Source: Streptomyces sp. GS7
GTDB taxonomy: Bacteria; Actinomycetota; Actinomycetes; Streptomycetales; Streptomycetaceae
Direction of reading: 5' to 3'
Assembly: GCF_009834125.1 (NCBI RefSeq)
Contig: NZ_CP047146.1
Location: 4,953,501 to 5,017,500, forward strand
DNA: 64,000 bases
Part shown: one piece after another, positions 10,815 through 21,093 of the stretch
How the letters are laid out: each line of letters starts with the position of its first letter
Position numbering within the stretch: the first letter of the stretch is position 1
Notes under the pieces: model-generated
Seen by the model: only the letters and a program-made list of their open reading frames with translations
Told to the model about the DNA's origin: nothing
Databases searched by the model: none
Program-made: the position numbers and the translations under genes

Positions 10815-11942
10815 TCAGTTCGGTTCCGCGGCCTTGGGCTTCCAGCGGTGTTCGACCTTGGCCAACCGCCAGTAGGCCAGTGCGCAGGCCCAGACCGCCA
10901 CGAACAGGCCGACGATGATGAAGCCCACGTTGTTCAGGTCGATGCCGGAGATCCAGTTGGTGACGGCGTCGTCGAGGCCGAGTTGCTCGTGGAGGACGCC
11001 GACCAGTTCGATGGTGCCGATGAGGAAGGCGACCGCGATGGACAGGCCGGTGATGGTGAGGTTGTAGTAGACCTTGCGCACCGGGTTGGAGAACGCCCAG
11101 TGGTAGGCGAAGTTCATGAAGGTGCCGTCGAGGGTGTCGAACAGGCTCATGCCCGCGGCGAACAGCAGCGGCAGGCACAGGATCGCGTACCAGGGCAGCC
11201 CGGCGGCGGCGCCTGAGCCCGCCATCACCATCAAGGTGACCTCGGTGGCGGTGTCGAAGCCGATCCCGAAGAGGAAGCCGAGCGGGAACATCTGGCCGGG
11301 GCGGGTGATGGACTTGGTGAGTCGGCCCAGGATGCGGTTCATGAAGCCGCGGGAGTCCAGGTGCTTCTCCAGTTCGTGCTCGTCGAACTGGCCTGCGCGC
11401 ATCGCCTTGAAGACCCGGTAGATGCCGGCCAGGGAGAGGAGGTTGAGGGCGGCGATCAGATAGAGGAAGCCGCCGGAGACGCTGGTACCGACCAGGCCGA
11501 GGGTCTGTCGGGCACTGGAGTTGTCGTCGGTCAAGGTGGTGACGACATGCGCTCCGGCGGCGATGCCTCCGGCGAGCAGGAGCACGATGGAGGAGTGCCC
11601 CAGGGCGAACCAGAATCCCACCGAGAGGGGACGCTTGCCGTCGGCCATCAGCTTGCGGGTGGTGTTGTCGATGGCCGCGATGTGGTCGGCGTCGAAGGCG
11701 TGCCGCATGCCCAGGGTGTAGGCGGTGACGCCCAGGCCGAGGCCGAAGACCTGCTTGCCGACGGTGTAGTGGTGCGGCGCGACCAGCATCACCAGGATCG
11801 CGAAGGCGACGACATGCAGCGCGGCTATCGCCGCCAGGAGTCCGCCGGTGCGTATCCAGTCCTTGCGCTCCCACCGCATCAGCGGTGTGGTCGGAATCAC
11901 CGCTTCTGCGGTGGACATGGCGGAGTTTTCAGACAGGGTCAT
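10815..11942 (-). CDS. Nickel/cobalt transporter (NiCoT/HoxN family)
   Basis: 375 residues from the ATG at 11942, which has GGAGAGG about 9 nt upstream; an earlier GTG at 11963 would sit before that site. It is a polytopic membrane permease with about eight hydrophobic segments. The NiCoT signature RHAFDADHIAAIDN in the second helix and the conserved LFGIGFDTATEV motif are both present; these His/Asp residues bind the metal. It imports Ni(II) or Co(II). The cobalamin riboswitch in its leader argues that cobalt for B12 synthesis is the main cargo, and the divergent ArsR gene is a likely metal sensor. Confidence 0.93.
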   Translation of the reverse strand: MTLSENSAMSTAEAVIPTTPLMRWERKDWIRTGGLLAAIAALHVVAFAILVMLVAPHHYTVGKQVFGLGLGVTAYTLGMRHAFDADHIAAIDNTTRKLMADGKRPLSVGFWFALGHSSIVLLLAGGIAAGAHVVTTLTDDNSSARQTLGLVGTSVSGGFLYLIAALNLLSLAGIYRVFKAMRAGQFDEHELEKHLDSRGFMNRILGRLTKSITRPGQMFPLGFLFGIGFDTATEVTLMVMAGSGAAAGLPWYAILCLPLLFAAGMSLFDTLDGTFMNFAYHWAFSNPVRKVYYNLTITGLSIAVAFLIGTIELVGVLHEQLGLDDAVTNWISGIDLNNVGFIIVGLFVAVWACALAYWRLAKVEHRWKPKAAEPN

Positions 11943-11984
11943 CTCAGGGAGCCTCTCCAGCACCTCGTGGACGGGGACGTACGG

Positions 11985-12178
11985 TGCCGTGGCCGGTCTC
12001 CTGGCTGACGGGTCGAACGCCGGCGTACCCGGCCTTCCCAGGAACCCGAAGGTCCCCAGTGGCGTCCGCCTTCCGGCGGAGGTATGTCGACTCCCCGATC
12101 ACAGTGGCGAGGGCCGCTCCGGACTCCAGCCCCTGTCAGGGCTGTCACCGGTCTTCCCGAGCACCACGGCGGGACCAC
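11985..12178 (-). ncRNA. Cobalamin (B12) riboswitch in the leader of the NiCoT gene
   Basis: Read on the minus strand the leader carries, in order, GCTCGGGAAGACCGGTGAC, the core GCCACTGTGATCGGGGAG (12091-12108 region), GCCACTGGG, CCTGGGAAGGCCGGGTA and the B12 box GTCAGCCAGGAGACCGGCC (12009-11991). These are the conserved blocks of adenosylcobalamin riboswitches in the right order and spacing. The box lies about 50 nt before the start codon, so bound B12 should block translation or transcription of the transporter. Confidence 0.93.
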
Positions 12179-12207
12179 CGTAGAGGTTCGGCCACTGTGG
12201 CTACAAG

Positions 12208-12259
12208 CCTGCACAGATACGCAGGTGTCTTGGTTACGAGGGTGAAGTGCGGCAAGAAT
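12208..12259 (+). promoter_or_regulatory. Candidate operator and leaderless promoter of the ArsR-family gene
   Basis: TTGGTT (12230-12235), an 18-nt spacer and AAGAAT (12254-12259) place transcription start at or next to the ATG at 12267, suggesting a leaderless message. An inverted repeat CCTGC-8-GCAGG at 12208-12225 lies just upstream of the -35 box and could bind the regulator. Confidence 0.4.
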
Positions 12260-12266
12260 GGGGCGC

Positions 12267-12641
12267 ATGCACTTGGTTCCGCCGGACCGCGCACATCAAC
12301 GCGCCATTGACCACCACACCGTGTGCGATGCCATCGAAGGCATCGGCGACCGCGGCCAGGTATGCACCTGGTCCGAGCGCTTCGCCCTGCTCGCGGATCC
12401 CGGCCGCCTCTCGCTGCTCCTCGCCGTGCACCGGGCCGGCCCCATCGCGGTCTCCGACCTGGCGCTCGCCACCGGCATCCGGGACACCGCGGTCTCCCAG
12501 GCACTGCGGTTGCTCCGCGCGTCCGGCGCGGTCCACGCGGCCAAGGACGGCCGCATCGTCCGGTACAGCCTGTGCGACCCCGAGATCGCACGCCTCCTCG
12601 ATGCCATGCCCACGGCCGCCACGGCGCCCCCACCCGCCTGA
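12267..12641 (+). CDS. ArsR/SmtB-family metal-sensing repressor
   Basis: 124 residues from the ATG at 12267 (another in-frame ATG at 12258). The winged helix runs from SERFALLADPGRLSLLLAV through the recognition helix DTAVSQALRLLR to the wing KDGRIVRYSL. The N-terminal tail is rich in possible metal ligands (His2, His10, DHHTVC). It is divergent from the NiCoT transporter across the riboswitch leader, so nickel or cobalt sensing is likely, resembling the role of NmtR/KmtR in mycobacteria. The exact metal and operator are inference. Confidence 0.82.
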   Translation: MHLVPPDRAHQRAIDHHTVCDAIEGIGDRGQVCTWSERFALLADPGRLSLLLAVHRAGPIAVSDLALATGIRDTAVSQALRLLRASGAVHAAKDGRIVRYSLCDPEIARLLDAMPTAATAPPPA

Positions 12642-12710
12642 CGAAGCCGGCCCCGCCCGCGATTCCGCCGGTGCGTCAGGCCGTGTCAACGGAAGACGAG
12701 TCAACGGCCA

Positions 12711-12947
12711 TCCCCTCGCGCCCCAGCCACCACGCTGCCGGGTCGCCACGTGGGCCGTCCACAAGTAGCGCTGCGCGTGGGGAATTTCGGCGATCTGGAC
12801 GTGGATGCGGCCGGGGGCGGTGAACGCCCCGTAGACGTTCCAGAGGGGGCAGGTACCGCCCGCCCGCGAGAAGGGGAAGCCGGTCGGGGGTTCCACCTGG
12901 TCGCCGCGGCCCGCACCGTCCGCGGCGAGCTGCCCGCGTCCTGACCG
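12711..12947 (-). pseudogene. Fragment of an XRE/DUF2083 regulator (RamB/ScfR-like)
   Basis: On the minus strand about 80 codons match the C-terminal ligand domain of short-chain-acyl regulators: GFPFSRAGGTCPLWNVYGAF, then APGRIHVQIAEIPHAQRYLW, then HVATRQRGGWGARG. There is no helix-turn-helix part, no start, and the similarity stops abruptly at a short repeat of gtcaacggaagacgagtcaacgg composition. The gene is a remnant. The call rests on the distinctive CPLWNVYxAF core. Confidence 0.55.
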
Positions 12948-13096
12948 GCAGACCCCCGAGGGGCCGGGGCGCCGCCGGCTCCGTGATGGATGCCGAGGAG
13001 CGCCGGGCACCTGGTTCCCCTCGTCGGCACGGATGCCGAACGGCCCCGGCGGGGCGGACCCGGCGAAGGCCGCCCCGCTCTCACCACCGAACCCCA
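12948..13096. other. Rest of the gap before argG
   Basis: Together with the pseudogene fragment this forms a 490-nt stretch without an intact gene. No coding signal of its own is visible before the argG promoter. Confidence 0.4.
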
Positions 13097-14577
<1,481 letters not shown>

Positions 14578-14625
14578 CCCACCCCGTCGAGCTGAGGGCT
14601 CGGCACCCGGGGAGGGATGCACCAC

Positions 14626-14672
14626 CGGAACAGGCCGGTTGGGCGCCGAGGGCGTCCGGCCGGCCTGTTCCG
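14626..14672 (+). terminator. Terminator hairpin of argG
   Basis: CGGAACAGGCCGG (14626-14638) and CCGGCCTGTTCCG (14660-14672) form a perfect 13-bp stem with a 21-nt loop that can pair further internally, about 50 nt after the argG stop. Confidence 0.7.
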
Positions 14673-14694
14673 TGTTCCGTGTTCCGTGTTCCGT
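14667..14694. repeat. 7-bp tandem repeat (gttccgt) x4
   Basis: Four exact copies that begin inside the right arm of the argG terminator and continue past it. They may have arisen by slippage from the hairpin arm. Confidence 0.9.
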
Positions 14695-14743
14695 GACAGG
14701 GGCCCGGTCGGAACCATCCCGGTCGGAACCGCCTGGGCCGCGG

Positions 14744-15934
14744 TCAGCGGTGGGTGGCGAGCCGGCGTTCGAGGGGGGTGCGGTAGCAGGGCGTGATGCG
14801 GGTGCCGTCGAGGAACGCGGTCAGACGGCCGATCTCCGACTCCACGGCTGCGCGGGCCTCGGATCCGGGGTCGGTGAGGAGATGGTGGTTGATGTGCCCG
14901 TCGGGGTGTTGGGCCCAGGCGCCGACGACCCGGCCGTGCCACCAGATGGTGGGGCCGATGTTGCCGTTGCGGTCGAAGAGGGCCTTGGTGTGGTCCGGGT
15001 CGAGGTACCAGTCGCGGTGCCGCCAGCCCATGGGCGTGGGGTCGAGGCCGGGCAGCAGGGCTGCCGCGGGCTCGGGCTCGGGCTCGACGCGGGTGGTGTC
15101 GAGGTCTTCGGGCAGGAGGTAGCCGGTGCCTTCGTCGAGGTCGACGGCCTGGGCACCGGTGGCGGCGAGGGCCTTGCGGGTGTCGGTGAGGTTCCAGCCG
15201 GTCCACCACTTCAGATCGTCCACGGTGACGGGGCCGAACGCAGAGAGGTAGTGACGGGCCAGTGCGGTCTTCGCCTGGGTGGTGGGCATGTGCGGCAGGG
15301 GGCGGGCCGGCGCCCTGTGGAACTGCGCGGACGTCCACGAGCCGGCCGGGCGGTCCCGGCGGATGCGTCCCTCGGCGGCGAGTACGCCCAGGACCGATGT
15401 GCCGGCACGCTGCCGGGACTCGTAGGGCTTGCCGGGGAAGGTGACGATCCGCTCACTCAATTCCGGTACGTCGGCGGCGAGTTGAACGGCGGTGGCCCGC
15501 CCCCGGGCCGTGATCGCCGCCAGCGCGGCTCGCTCCACTGCCTGGTAGCGGGGTGCGTCCCAGCCGAGCGCCTGGCGCAGGTGCGTGAGGGTCTCGGCAC
15601 GGTGGCGCTGCGGGTCGCGTACGGTCGCCGACCGTACGGCCGGGGCCAGGCGGGCCGGGACGACGAACATGGTGCGGCGCATGCACCGTATGCGCTCCAG
15701 CGCCGGGGCGCCGTTGGGGACGTCGTAGAGGGAGTGGTCGATGGCGGCGGCGGTCGGGGCGTGCATGCGGGCCGCCGCGGCGAGGAAGACGGTGGCGGGG
15801 TCGGTGGCGTGCAGGCCGACCAGGGCCAGCGCCACCGCCTCGGCCGACCTCTCGCGCACGGACGGCGCGAGAAGGTGACGGCGGACGAGGCGGGCGCGGC
15901 GCTGGGCGGCGGTGACACGGGGCAGGACGGTCAT
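14744..15934 (-). CDS. Winged-helix DNA-binding protein (AlkZ/YcaQ-like, HTH_42)
   Basis: 396 residues from the ATG at 15934. The protein has the pattern of the HTH_42 group: an N-terminal LHATDPATVFLAAAAR segment, MRRTMFVVP, and a C-terminal beta-rich part with DWYLDPDHTKALFDRNGN and IWWHGRVVGAW. Relatives such as AlkZ and YcaQ are DNA glycosylases that unhook crosslinks or protect producers; the catalytic QxQ/QxD motif of those enzymes is not clearly visible here, so the activity is uncertain. It is the last gene of a tight three-gene operon, 14 nt after the VOC gene. Confidence 0.75.
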   Translation of the reverse strand: MTVLPRVTAAQRRARLVRRHLLAPSVRERSAEAVALALVGLHATDPATVFLAAAARMHAPTAAAIDHSLYDVPNGAPALERIRCMRRTMFVVPARLAPAVRSATVRDPQRHRAETLTHLRQALGWDAPRYQAVERAALAAITARGRATAVQLAADVPELSERIVTFPGKPYESRQRAGTSVLGVLAAEGRIRRDRPAGSWTSAQFHRAPARPLPHMPTTQAKTALARHYLSAFGPVTVDDLKWWTGWNLTDTRKALAATGAQAVDLDEGTGYLLPEDLDTTRVEPEPEPAAALLPGLDPTPMGWRHRDWYLDPDHTKALFDRNGNIGPTIWWHGRVVGAWAQHPDGHINHHLLTDPGSEARAAVESEIGRLTAFLDGTRITPCYRTPLERRLATHR

Positions 15935-15948
15935 GGTGTGATGCGGTG

Positions 15949-16344
15949 TCACTGGGTGCCGTGGATGCAGAAGGGCTGGCCGGAGGGGTCCAGCAGGACG
16001 GTCCAGTACCGGCCGCCGGGCTGGTGGTCGGGCTTGGTGGCGCCCATCTCCAGCAGCCGCTGCTCCGCCGCCGCGACGTCGGGGAAGGAGAGGTCCATGT
16101 GGAAGGGCAGTTGCTCCTCGGGCCAGGTGGGCGCGGTGAAGGACTCGGACGTGAAGAAGAGGTACATCGCGCCGTTCACGAAGAAGGCGTGGGCGGCCTC
16201 GTTGCCCTGCTCGTCGGGGTAGGTCCGGGTCACCGTGGTGCCCAGGGCGGTGGCGTAGAAGTCGGCCAGCGCCCGTCCGTCGCGGGCCCATATCGCCTGG
16301 CAGACGATCTTGCCGTTCAGGGGCGCGTCGTTCTTCGTGGTCAT
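15949..16344 (-). CDS. VOC-superfamily (glyoxalase/PhnB-like) protein
   Basis: 131 residues with one VOC module: an opening IVCQAIWARDGRALADFY, YLFFTSESF, and the closing LLDPSGQPFCIHGTQ. The arrangement resembles PhnB-type proteins, whose activities are mostly unknown. The ATG follows the stop of the upstream oxidoreductase gene by 2 nt, so the two are surely co-transcribed. Confidence 0.85.
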   Translation of the reverse strand: MTTKNDAPLNGKIVCQAIWARDGRALADFYATALGTTVTRTYPDEQGNEAAHAFFVNGAMYLFFTSESFTAPTWPEEQLPFHMDLSFPDVAAAEQRLLEMGATKPDHQPGGRYWTVLLDPSGQPFCIHGTQ

Positions 16345-16346
16345 GG

Positions 16347-17060
16347 TCAGCGCACGACCTTGACGCCGAAGTGGGTGCCGAAGCCGAGGGCGATGCCGAT
16401 GGCGCCGTGCATGTGGGCGTACATCTCCATGCCGCGGGCGGCGACCAGCGGACCGAGGTCGAGGACGTCGGTCCAGCCGTAAGCCCTCAGCAGGTCGGTG
16501 ACCTGCTGCTTGGCGTTGGTGTCCTCGCCCGCGACGAACATCGTGTGGTCGCCGCCGCCGACGGCCTGCGGGTCGACGACGGTGGCCTGCTCCTGGGTGA
16601 CGAACGCCTTGACGATCTTCGTCTGCGGCAGGGCTCGCTGGATCTGCTCGCCCAGGCTGTCACTGTCGCAGGGGTCGAGGACCGGGTTGACGCCCCATGG
16701 GGTAGGCCAGGGGCGCTCGATGTCCGGGTCGTAGATGTACGGCACGGCGTAGTCGACCAGGGTCTTGCCGGTGAGCCGGTCGGCGATGGCGGACAGGGCC
16801 GCCACGGCGTTGTGGCCGTCGATGCCGTTGATCACCAGGCCGTCGGCGGCGGCCGCGGCGTCGCCGAAGGTGTGCAGTTCGACGCCCGGGTGGTCGGCGA
16901 GGAACTGCTTGAAGGGCGGGTTGCCCATCATGTCGGGATCCGTGCGGGCCAGCGTGGCCTGCGGGTCACGGGTGCCGACGTGGACCTCGTGACCGAGTTC
17001 GGCGAGCTTGGCGATGTGGGCGCGAGCGCCGCCACCCGTACCGAGAACAGCGATTTTCAT
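16347..17060 (-). CDS. NAD(P)-binding oxidoreductase, F420-dependent NADP reductase family
   Basis: 237 residues. The N-terminus MKIAVLGTGGGARAHIAKL is a GxGxxA-type dinucleotide fold, and VGTRDPQATLA follows the second strand as in F420H2:NADP oxidoreductase-like proteins. KIVKAFVT and GDDTNAK-like segments of the family are visible (AGEDTNAKQQV). It may carry out hydride transfer on a small substrate; use of F420 itself cannot be judged. First gene of the minus-strand operon and divergent from a WYL regulator. Confidence 0.85.
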   Translation of the reverse strand: MKIAVLGTGGGARAHIAKLAELGHEVHVGTRDPQATLARTDPDMMGNPPFKQFLADHPGVELHTFGDAAAAADGLVINGIDGHNAVAALSAIADRLTGKTLVDYAVPYIYDPDIERPWPTPWGVNPVLDPCDSDSLGEQIQRALPQTKIVKAFVTQEQATVVDPQAVGGGDHTMFVAGEDTNAKQQVTDLLRAYGWTDVLDLGPLVAARGMEMYAHMHGAIGIALGFGTHFGVKVVR

Positions 17061-17112
17061 GGGGAATCTCCTGATTTGCTCCGTGCGAACAGCTCCACCG
17101 TAGAGTCATTTC

Positions 17113-17129
17113 AGGACAAGAGGTGTCCT
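17113..17129. promoter_or_regulatory. Candidate operator of the WYL regulator
   Basis: AGGACA-5-TGTCCT is a perfect 6-bp inverted repeat between the divergent oxidoreductase operon and the WYL-domain gene. It is 53 nt from one start codon and 24 nt from the other, well placed to repress both. Confidence 0.6.
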
Positions 17130-17152
17130 TTGACATCGGCATCATGGATTCC

Positions 17153-18112
17153 ATGACCAGCGACATGACGGCCCGCATGCTGCGACTGCTCTCCCTGCTG
17201 CAGACCCGGCGGGAGTGGTCCGGCGCCGACCTCGCCGAACGCCTGGCGGTCACCGTCCGCACCGTCCGCCGCGACATCGACCGACTGCGCGAACTCGGCT
17301 ACCCCGTCGACAGCGCCCGCGGGCACGCCGGCGGCTACCGCCTCGCCCCCGGCACCGACCTCCCGCCCCTGCTCCTCGACGACGACGAAGCCGTCGCGAT
17401 CGCCGTCGCCCTGCGCACCGCCGCCGGCGGCCTCACGGGTATCGAGGAGACCGCACTGCGGGCCCTGGCCAAGCTCGAACAGGTCCTCCCCCGCCGCCTG
17501 CGCGGACAGGTCACCGCGCTGCAGACCTCCCTGGACGGCATCGCCTGGGAGGACCGGGGGCCCCGTGCCGACCCGACCCTGCTGGCCACCCTCGCCGTCG
17601 CCTGCCGCGACCACGAGATCGTCACCTTCGACTACACCACCCGCCGCGGCGCCACCACGTCCCGCCGGGCAGAACCGTGCCACCTGGTCGACTCCGGCGG
17701 CCTGTGGTACCTCCTCGCCCACGACACCGCCAAGGACGACTGGCGCCTCTTCCGCCTCGACCGGATCACCGGCGCCACACCCACCGGCCACCGCGTCCCA
17801 GCCCGCGCGGTCCCCGGCAACGACCCCGCCGGCTTCGTCGCCGGCCGGCTCTCTTCCGCCCCCACCCGCTACCGCGCCGTCGCCACCGTCCACGCCTCCG
17901 CCGACCGCGTCCGCGCCCGCACCCGGGGCCTGGCCACCCGCATCCGGCCCCTCGACGATGCCACCTGCCGCGTCGACGCCTCGGACGACCACCTGCCCCG
18001 TATCGCCCAGACCCTCGCCGGCCTCGACGCCGACTACACCCTCGACGCCGACCCGGACGTCCTCGCCCACCTCCGCACCGCCGCCCGCCGCGCCCTGCGC
18101 GCCACCGCCTGA
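17153..18112 (+). CDS. YafY-type transcriptional regulator (HTH_11 plus WYL domain)
   Basis: 319 residues from the ATG at 17153; an ATG at 17144 is also in frame and neither has a clear ribosome site. Residues 5-60 form a DeoR-like winged helix (RTVRRDIDRLRELGYPVDS). The WYL domain follows at about 140-215 and the C-terminal WCX part at 230-310. WYL domains sense small ligands, nucleotides or DNA ends. The regulator is divergent from the oxidoreductase/VOC operon, which it presumably controls through the palindrome in the gap. Confidence 0.88.
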   Translation: MTSDMTARMLRLLSLLQTRREWSGADLAERLAVTVRTVRRDIDRLRELGYPVDSARGHAGGYRLAPGTDLPPLLLDDDEAVAIAVALRTAAGGLTGIEETALRALAKLEQVLPRRLRGQVTALQTSLDGIAWEDRGPRADPTLLATLAVACRDHEIVTFDYTTRRGATTSRRAEPCHLVDSGGLWYLLAHDTAKDDWRLFRLDRITGATPTGHRVPARAVPGNDPAGFVAGRLSSAPTRYRAVATVHASADRVRARTRGLATRIRPLDDATCRVDASDDHLPRIAQTLAGLDADYTLDADPDVLAHLRTAARRALRATA

Positions 18113-18558
18113 CACCCCTGCGGTACGGGCGCGAGCAGACGTCCGCACGGGCGTGAAGTCGCGCTTCCACGGAGCGTGTTGGTGGCGTGGGCGGGCGTCA
18201 GCCGAGGGGAGGTCGCGGGCGGGTGTGCGGGTACCGCACCTGTCCGCGGACGGCTCTCACGGCCGAACCGAACCGCCGTGACCGACGAAGGCGAGAGCAT
18301 CGTCCGCTACGTGTGGGTTCCGCACCGACTTCCCCGAGGCACCAGCCGGTACGGCACCGCGATCCGGTGCCTCCGGAGCGCGGTAGCGAGCCGGTCCGGC
18401 AGGGGCGGCAGCCGGAGTACGGGAGCGGAGCGAAGCCGTTCTGCACCCCCTCGGGCCTTCGGCGGCGGTCCCCGACAGGTGTCGTGCCATGCTTGATCCA
18501 CCCGGCCGACGGCGCACATGACCTCGGCCGATGGCAAGATCGGGGAGCGTGCGGCAGC
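18113..18558. other. Gap between the WYL regulator and the FUSC gene
   Basis: 446 nt without a convincing gene. The FUSC frame stays open upstream to 18187, but the translation is low-complexity and Arg-rich and contains no membrane segments. An 8-bp inverted repeat GAGGCACC/GGTGCCTC sits near 18336-18373 and could be part of a leader or terminator structure. Confidence 0.4.
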
Positions 18559-20823
18559 GTGAAGGCAGCGATACGACGGACGGGGCGGGGCACCTGGGAC
18601 CGCTTCTCGGCATCCGACCCCGGGCTGCTGCGATTGATGGCCGGGCTGCGCACCGTGGCGGCGATCGTGCTCACTCTCGTCGTGCTGGCACTGCTCCACA
18701 CCAGCGTCACGTTGATGGTCGCGGGCGCCATGGCCGCCATGGCCGCGACGTTCGCCATCAGGGAGAAGGAGGTACGCGGCCAGGCGATCACGGTCGCGCT
18801 CGGTCTGCCCGTCGCGCTGGCCGCCATGACGCTGGCGGCGCTGCTCCACAACCAGATCATCGCCGGCGACCTGTTCTTCATCGCGCTGATCTTCGGGGCC
18901 GTCTACGCCCGCCGCTTCGGTGACCGCGGCATGGCCCTGGGGCTGATCGGCTTCCAGGTCTACTTCGTCTCGCTGTTCGTCCATGCCACCCTGCCGACCC
19001 TGCCGGAGCTGTATCTGACGCTGGGCGTCGCGTTCGCCTGCAGTGCGGTCGTGCGCTTCGCGGTCGTTCCCGAAACTCCGGAACGCACCCTGCGCCGGCT
19101 GCGCGAGGCTTTCCGGGCACGCCTGGCTCAACTGGTGGCCACCCACATCGAGCTGGTTGACGCCGGTCCCAAGCAGCTGGACGGCGTCCTGGACGACCTG
19201 CGGCGGCACACCTCCCGGCTGCACGAGGCGGCGCTGATGATTCAGGGCCGCCTGGAGGAGGGAACCCGTGACGCCGCCGTCGCGGGACTGCTGCAGCGAC
19301 GGGTCGCGGATGCCGAGATCGCGGCCGAACGGCTGGGGGTGATGCTGCTCAACGCGCGCAGCGCGGAGCGCACGGACACGCTCACCCTGCACCTGCCCGA
19401 TGCCCCGGTGCCGGCCATGACGAACCGTGTGCAGGCCGAGGGCGACGCCGTCGGCACGCTGCGCCGGGACCTCGAAGCGCTGCATCTGCTGGTCGCACGG
19501 CGGGCGCCCGACGACCGCGGCACGGCGCTGGCTCATGTGCGGAACAGGTTGCTGGGCTACCGCGACGAGGACAACCTGCCGCCCGGCACACCGGCCGTCC
19601 AGGACGCCTTCCGCGGTCTGGGTGAGGCCGCGCGTGCCGTACTGGGCCTGCGGCTGGCGCTGGACGGGCCGCAGGACGAGTCCGACGACTCTCCGGCCAC
19701 CACGCGCTCGCGTGAGGAGTTCGATGCCGAGGACCTCGCGATCGTCGGGGCCGAGGAGCGCACGGAGGGCGAGGACGAGCGCACCGGGCTCCAGCGGCCC
19801 ACCACCCGGGCCGCGTGCCAGGTCGCGGTGGGCTCCGCGCTGGCCATCGTCGGCGGTGAGTTCCTGTCCACCCAACGCTGGTACTGGGCGGTGCTGACCT
19901 GCTGGGTGGTGTTCCTCAACACCGCCTCGACGGGCGAGATCCTGGTCAAGGGCTATCGCCGGCTGCTGGGCACGGTGCTCGGCGTGATCGCCGGTGTCGG
20001 CCTTGCCGGTCTGGTCGGCAACCACACCTGGACCGCGTTCGTCCTCGTGCTGCTCTGCGTCTTCGGGATGTTCTTCACCGCCCCGTTGTCGTACGCGCTG
20101 ATGTCCTTCTTCGTCACGGCGATGCTCGGTCTGCTCTACACGCTCCTCAACACGTACAGCTTCGCCACCCTGGTGCTGCGTATCGAGGAGACGGCGCTGG
20201 GCGCCGCGTGCGGGATCATCGCCGCCGTCCTGGTGCTGCCGGTGCACACGGACCGCCGTACGGACGAGCATCTGGGCACGGTCCTGGTCCGGTTGCGCGA
20301 GGTGGTGTCCGCGGCGGTGGAGCAGCTCAGCGGCGGGCCCGCCGTGGACCTGCTGAGCCGGGCGCGCGATCTGGACGCCGCCCTGGACGATCTGCGGGGC
20401 TCCACCCAGCCGTTGATGCATCCCATCACTCCGCTGCGGGTGCGCCGGCAGACCGCGCGCTATCTGGTGGCGCTCCTGGACACCTGCGCGTATCACGCGC
20501 GCTCCCTGGCTGCGACGGCCGAACTCGTGCCGTTCAGCAAGACCGTCGCGGCCGATCCGCGGCTCGACCGCGCCGGCCTGCGCATCGCGCGCAACATCGA
20601 TCTCATCGTCGCGCGGGTGGCGGACGAGCACGCCGAGGGCGAGGTCGAATCCGGGGCCAGCATCGCGTCGATGCTGGAAGCGGACGACTCCCCGGTACTG
20701 CGGTCGGGCACCGTCACCTTCCGCGTGCTGCGGCATCTCCAGCGCCTCGACGAGGGCGTGGTGGGCATCGCCCGCTCCCTCGACGTACCGGTGTCGGGGC
20801 GCAGCGGGAGCAAGAACGGCTGA
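18559..20823 (+). CDS. FUSC-family integral membrane protein (aromatic acid exporter/YccS-like)
   Basis: 754 residues from a GTG at 18559. The architecture is duplicated: about five or six membrane helices at residues 30-165, a long soluble helical segment at 170-410, a second helix bundle at 415-560 (ALAIVGGEFLSTQRWYW, YWAVLTCWVV) and a soluble tail. This is the pattern of the FUSC/DUF2955 group that includes p-hydroxybenzoate efflux protein AaeB. A role in export of aromatic acids or other small molecules is plausible but not shown. The gene stands alone; a strong hairpin lies 270 nt downstream. Confidence 0.82.
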   Translation: MKAAIRRTGRGTWDRFSASDPGLLRLMAGLRTVAAIVLTLVVLALLHTSVTLMVAGAMAAMAATFAIREKEVRGQAITVALGLPVALAAMTLAALLHNQIIAGDLFFIALIFGAVYARRFGDRGMALGLIGFQVYFVSLFVHATLPTLPELYLTLGVAFACSAVVRFAVVPETPERTLRRLREAFRARLAQLVATHIELVDAGPKQLDGVLDDLRRHTSRLHEAALMIQGRLEEGTRDAAVAGLLQRRVADAEIAAERLGVMLLNARSAERTDTLTLHLPDAPVPAMTNRVQAEGDAVGTLRRDLEALHLLVARRAPDDRGTALAHVRNRLLGYRDEDNLPPGTPAVQDAFRGLGEAARAVLGLRLALDGPQDESDDSPATTRSREEFDAEDLAIVGAEERTEGEDERTGLQRPTTRAACQVAVGSALAIVGGEFLSTQRWYWAVLTCWVVFLNTASTGEILVKGYRRLLGTVLGVIAGVGLAGLVGNHTWTAFVLVLLCVFGMFFTAPLSYALMSFFVTAMLGLLYTLLNTYSFATLVLRIEETALGAACGIIAAVLVLPVHTDRRTDEHLGTVLVRLREVVSAAVEQLSGGPAVDLLSRARDLDAALDDLRGSTQPLMHPITPLRVRRQTARYLVALLDTCAYHARSLAATAELVPFSKTVAADPRLDRAGLRIARNIDLIVARVADEHAEGEVESGASIASMLEADDSPVLRSGTVTFRVLRHLQRLDEGVVGIARSLDVPVSGRSGSKNG

Positions 20824-21093
20824 GCCGCGACGGGAATGCCGTGATCGCCGGGGCCCGCCCCCGGCGATCGGCCCTCGCCGCGGAGCGGGCCCGTCCCGGC
20901 CGCGGGAAATGACCGTCCCCGATCAACTCGTTTACACGGCAGGCCAATTCACCTCCCTCGCCTTCCCTGTGCCGAAATTCCCGTCGGTCGATCCGGGTCA
21001 ACTGCGGTAATGCCGGGCTGGGTTCGCACTTGCGGTCGATGCGAATGCCGTCATGGCACGCGTGGCCGGGCAGCCGAATACGCAAAAGCAGAA
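20824..21093. other. Gap after the FUSC gene
   Basis: No gene is supported here. The stretch is relatively AT-rich at 20925-21060 compared with its neighbours. Confidence 0.4.

Noticed and set aside
18187..18558. N-terminal extension of the FUSC protein
   Set aside because: The upstream in-frame translation is Arg-rich, has no membrane segment and no ribosome site; the GTG at 18559 fits the family length.
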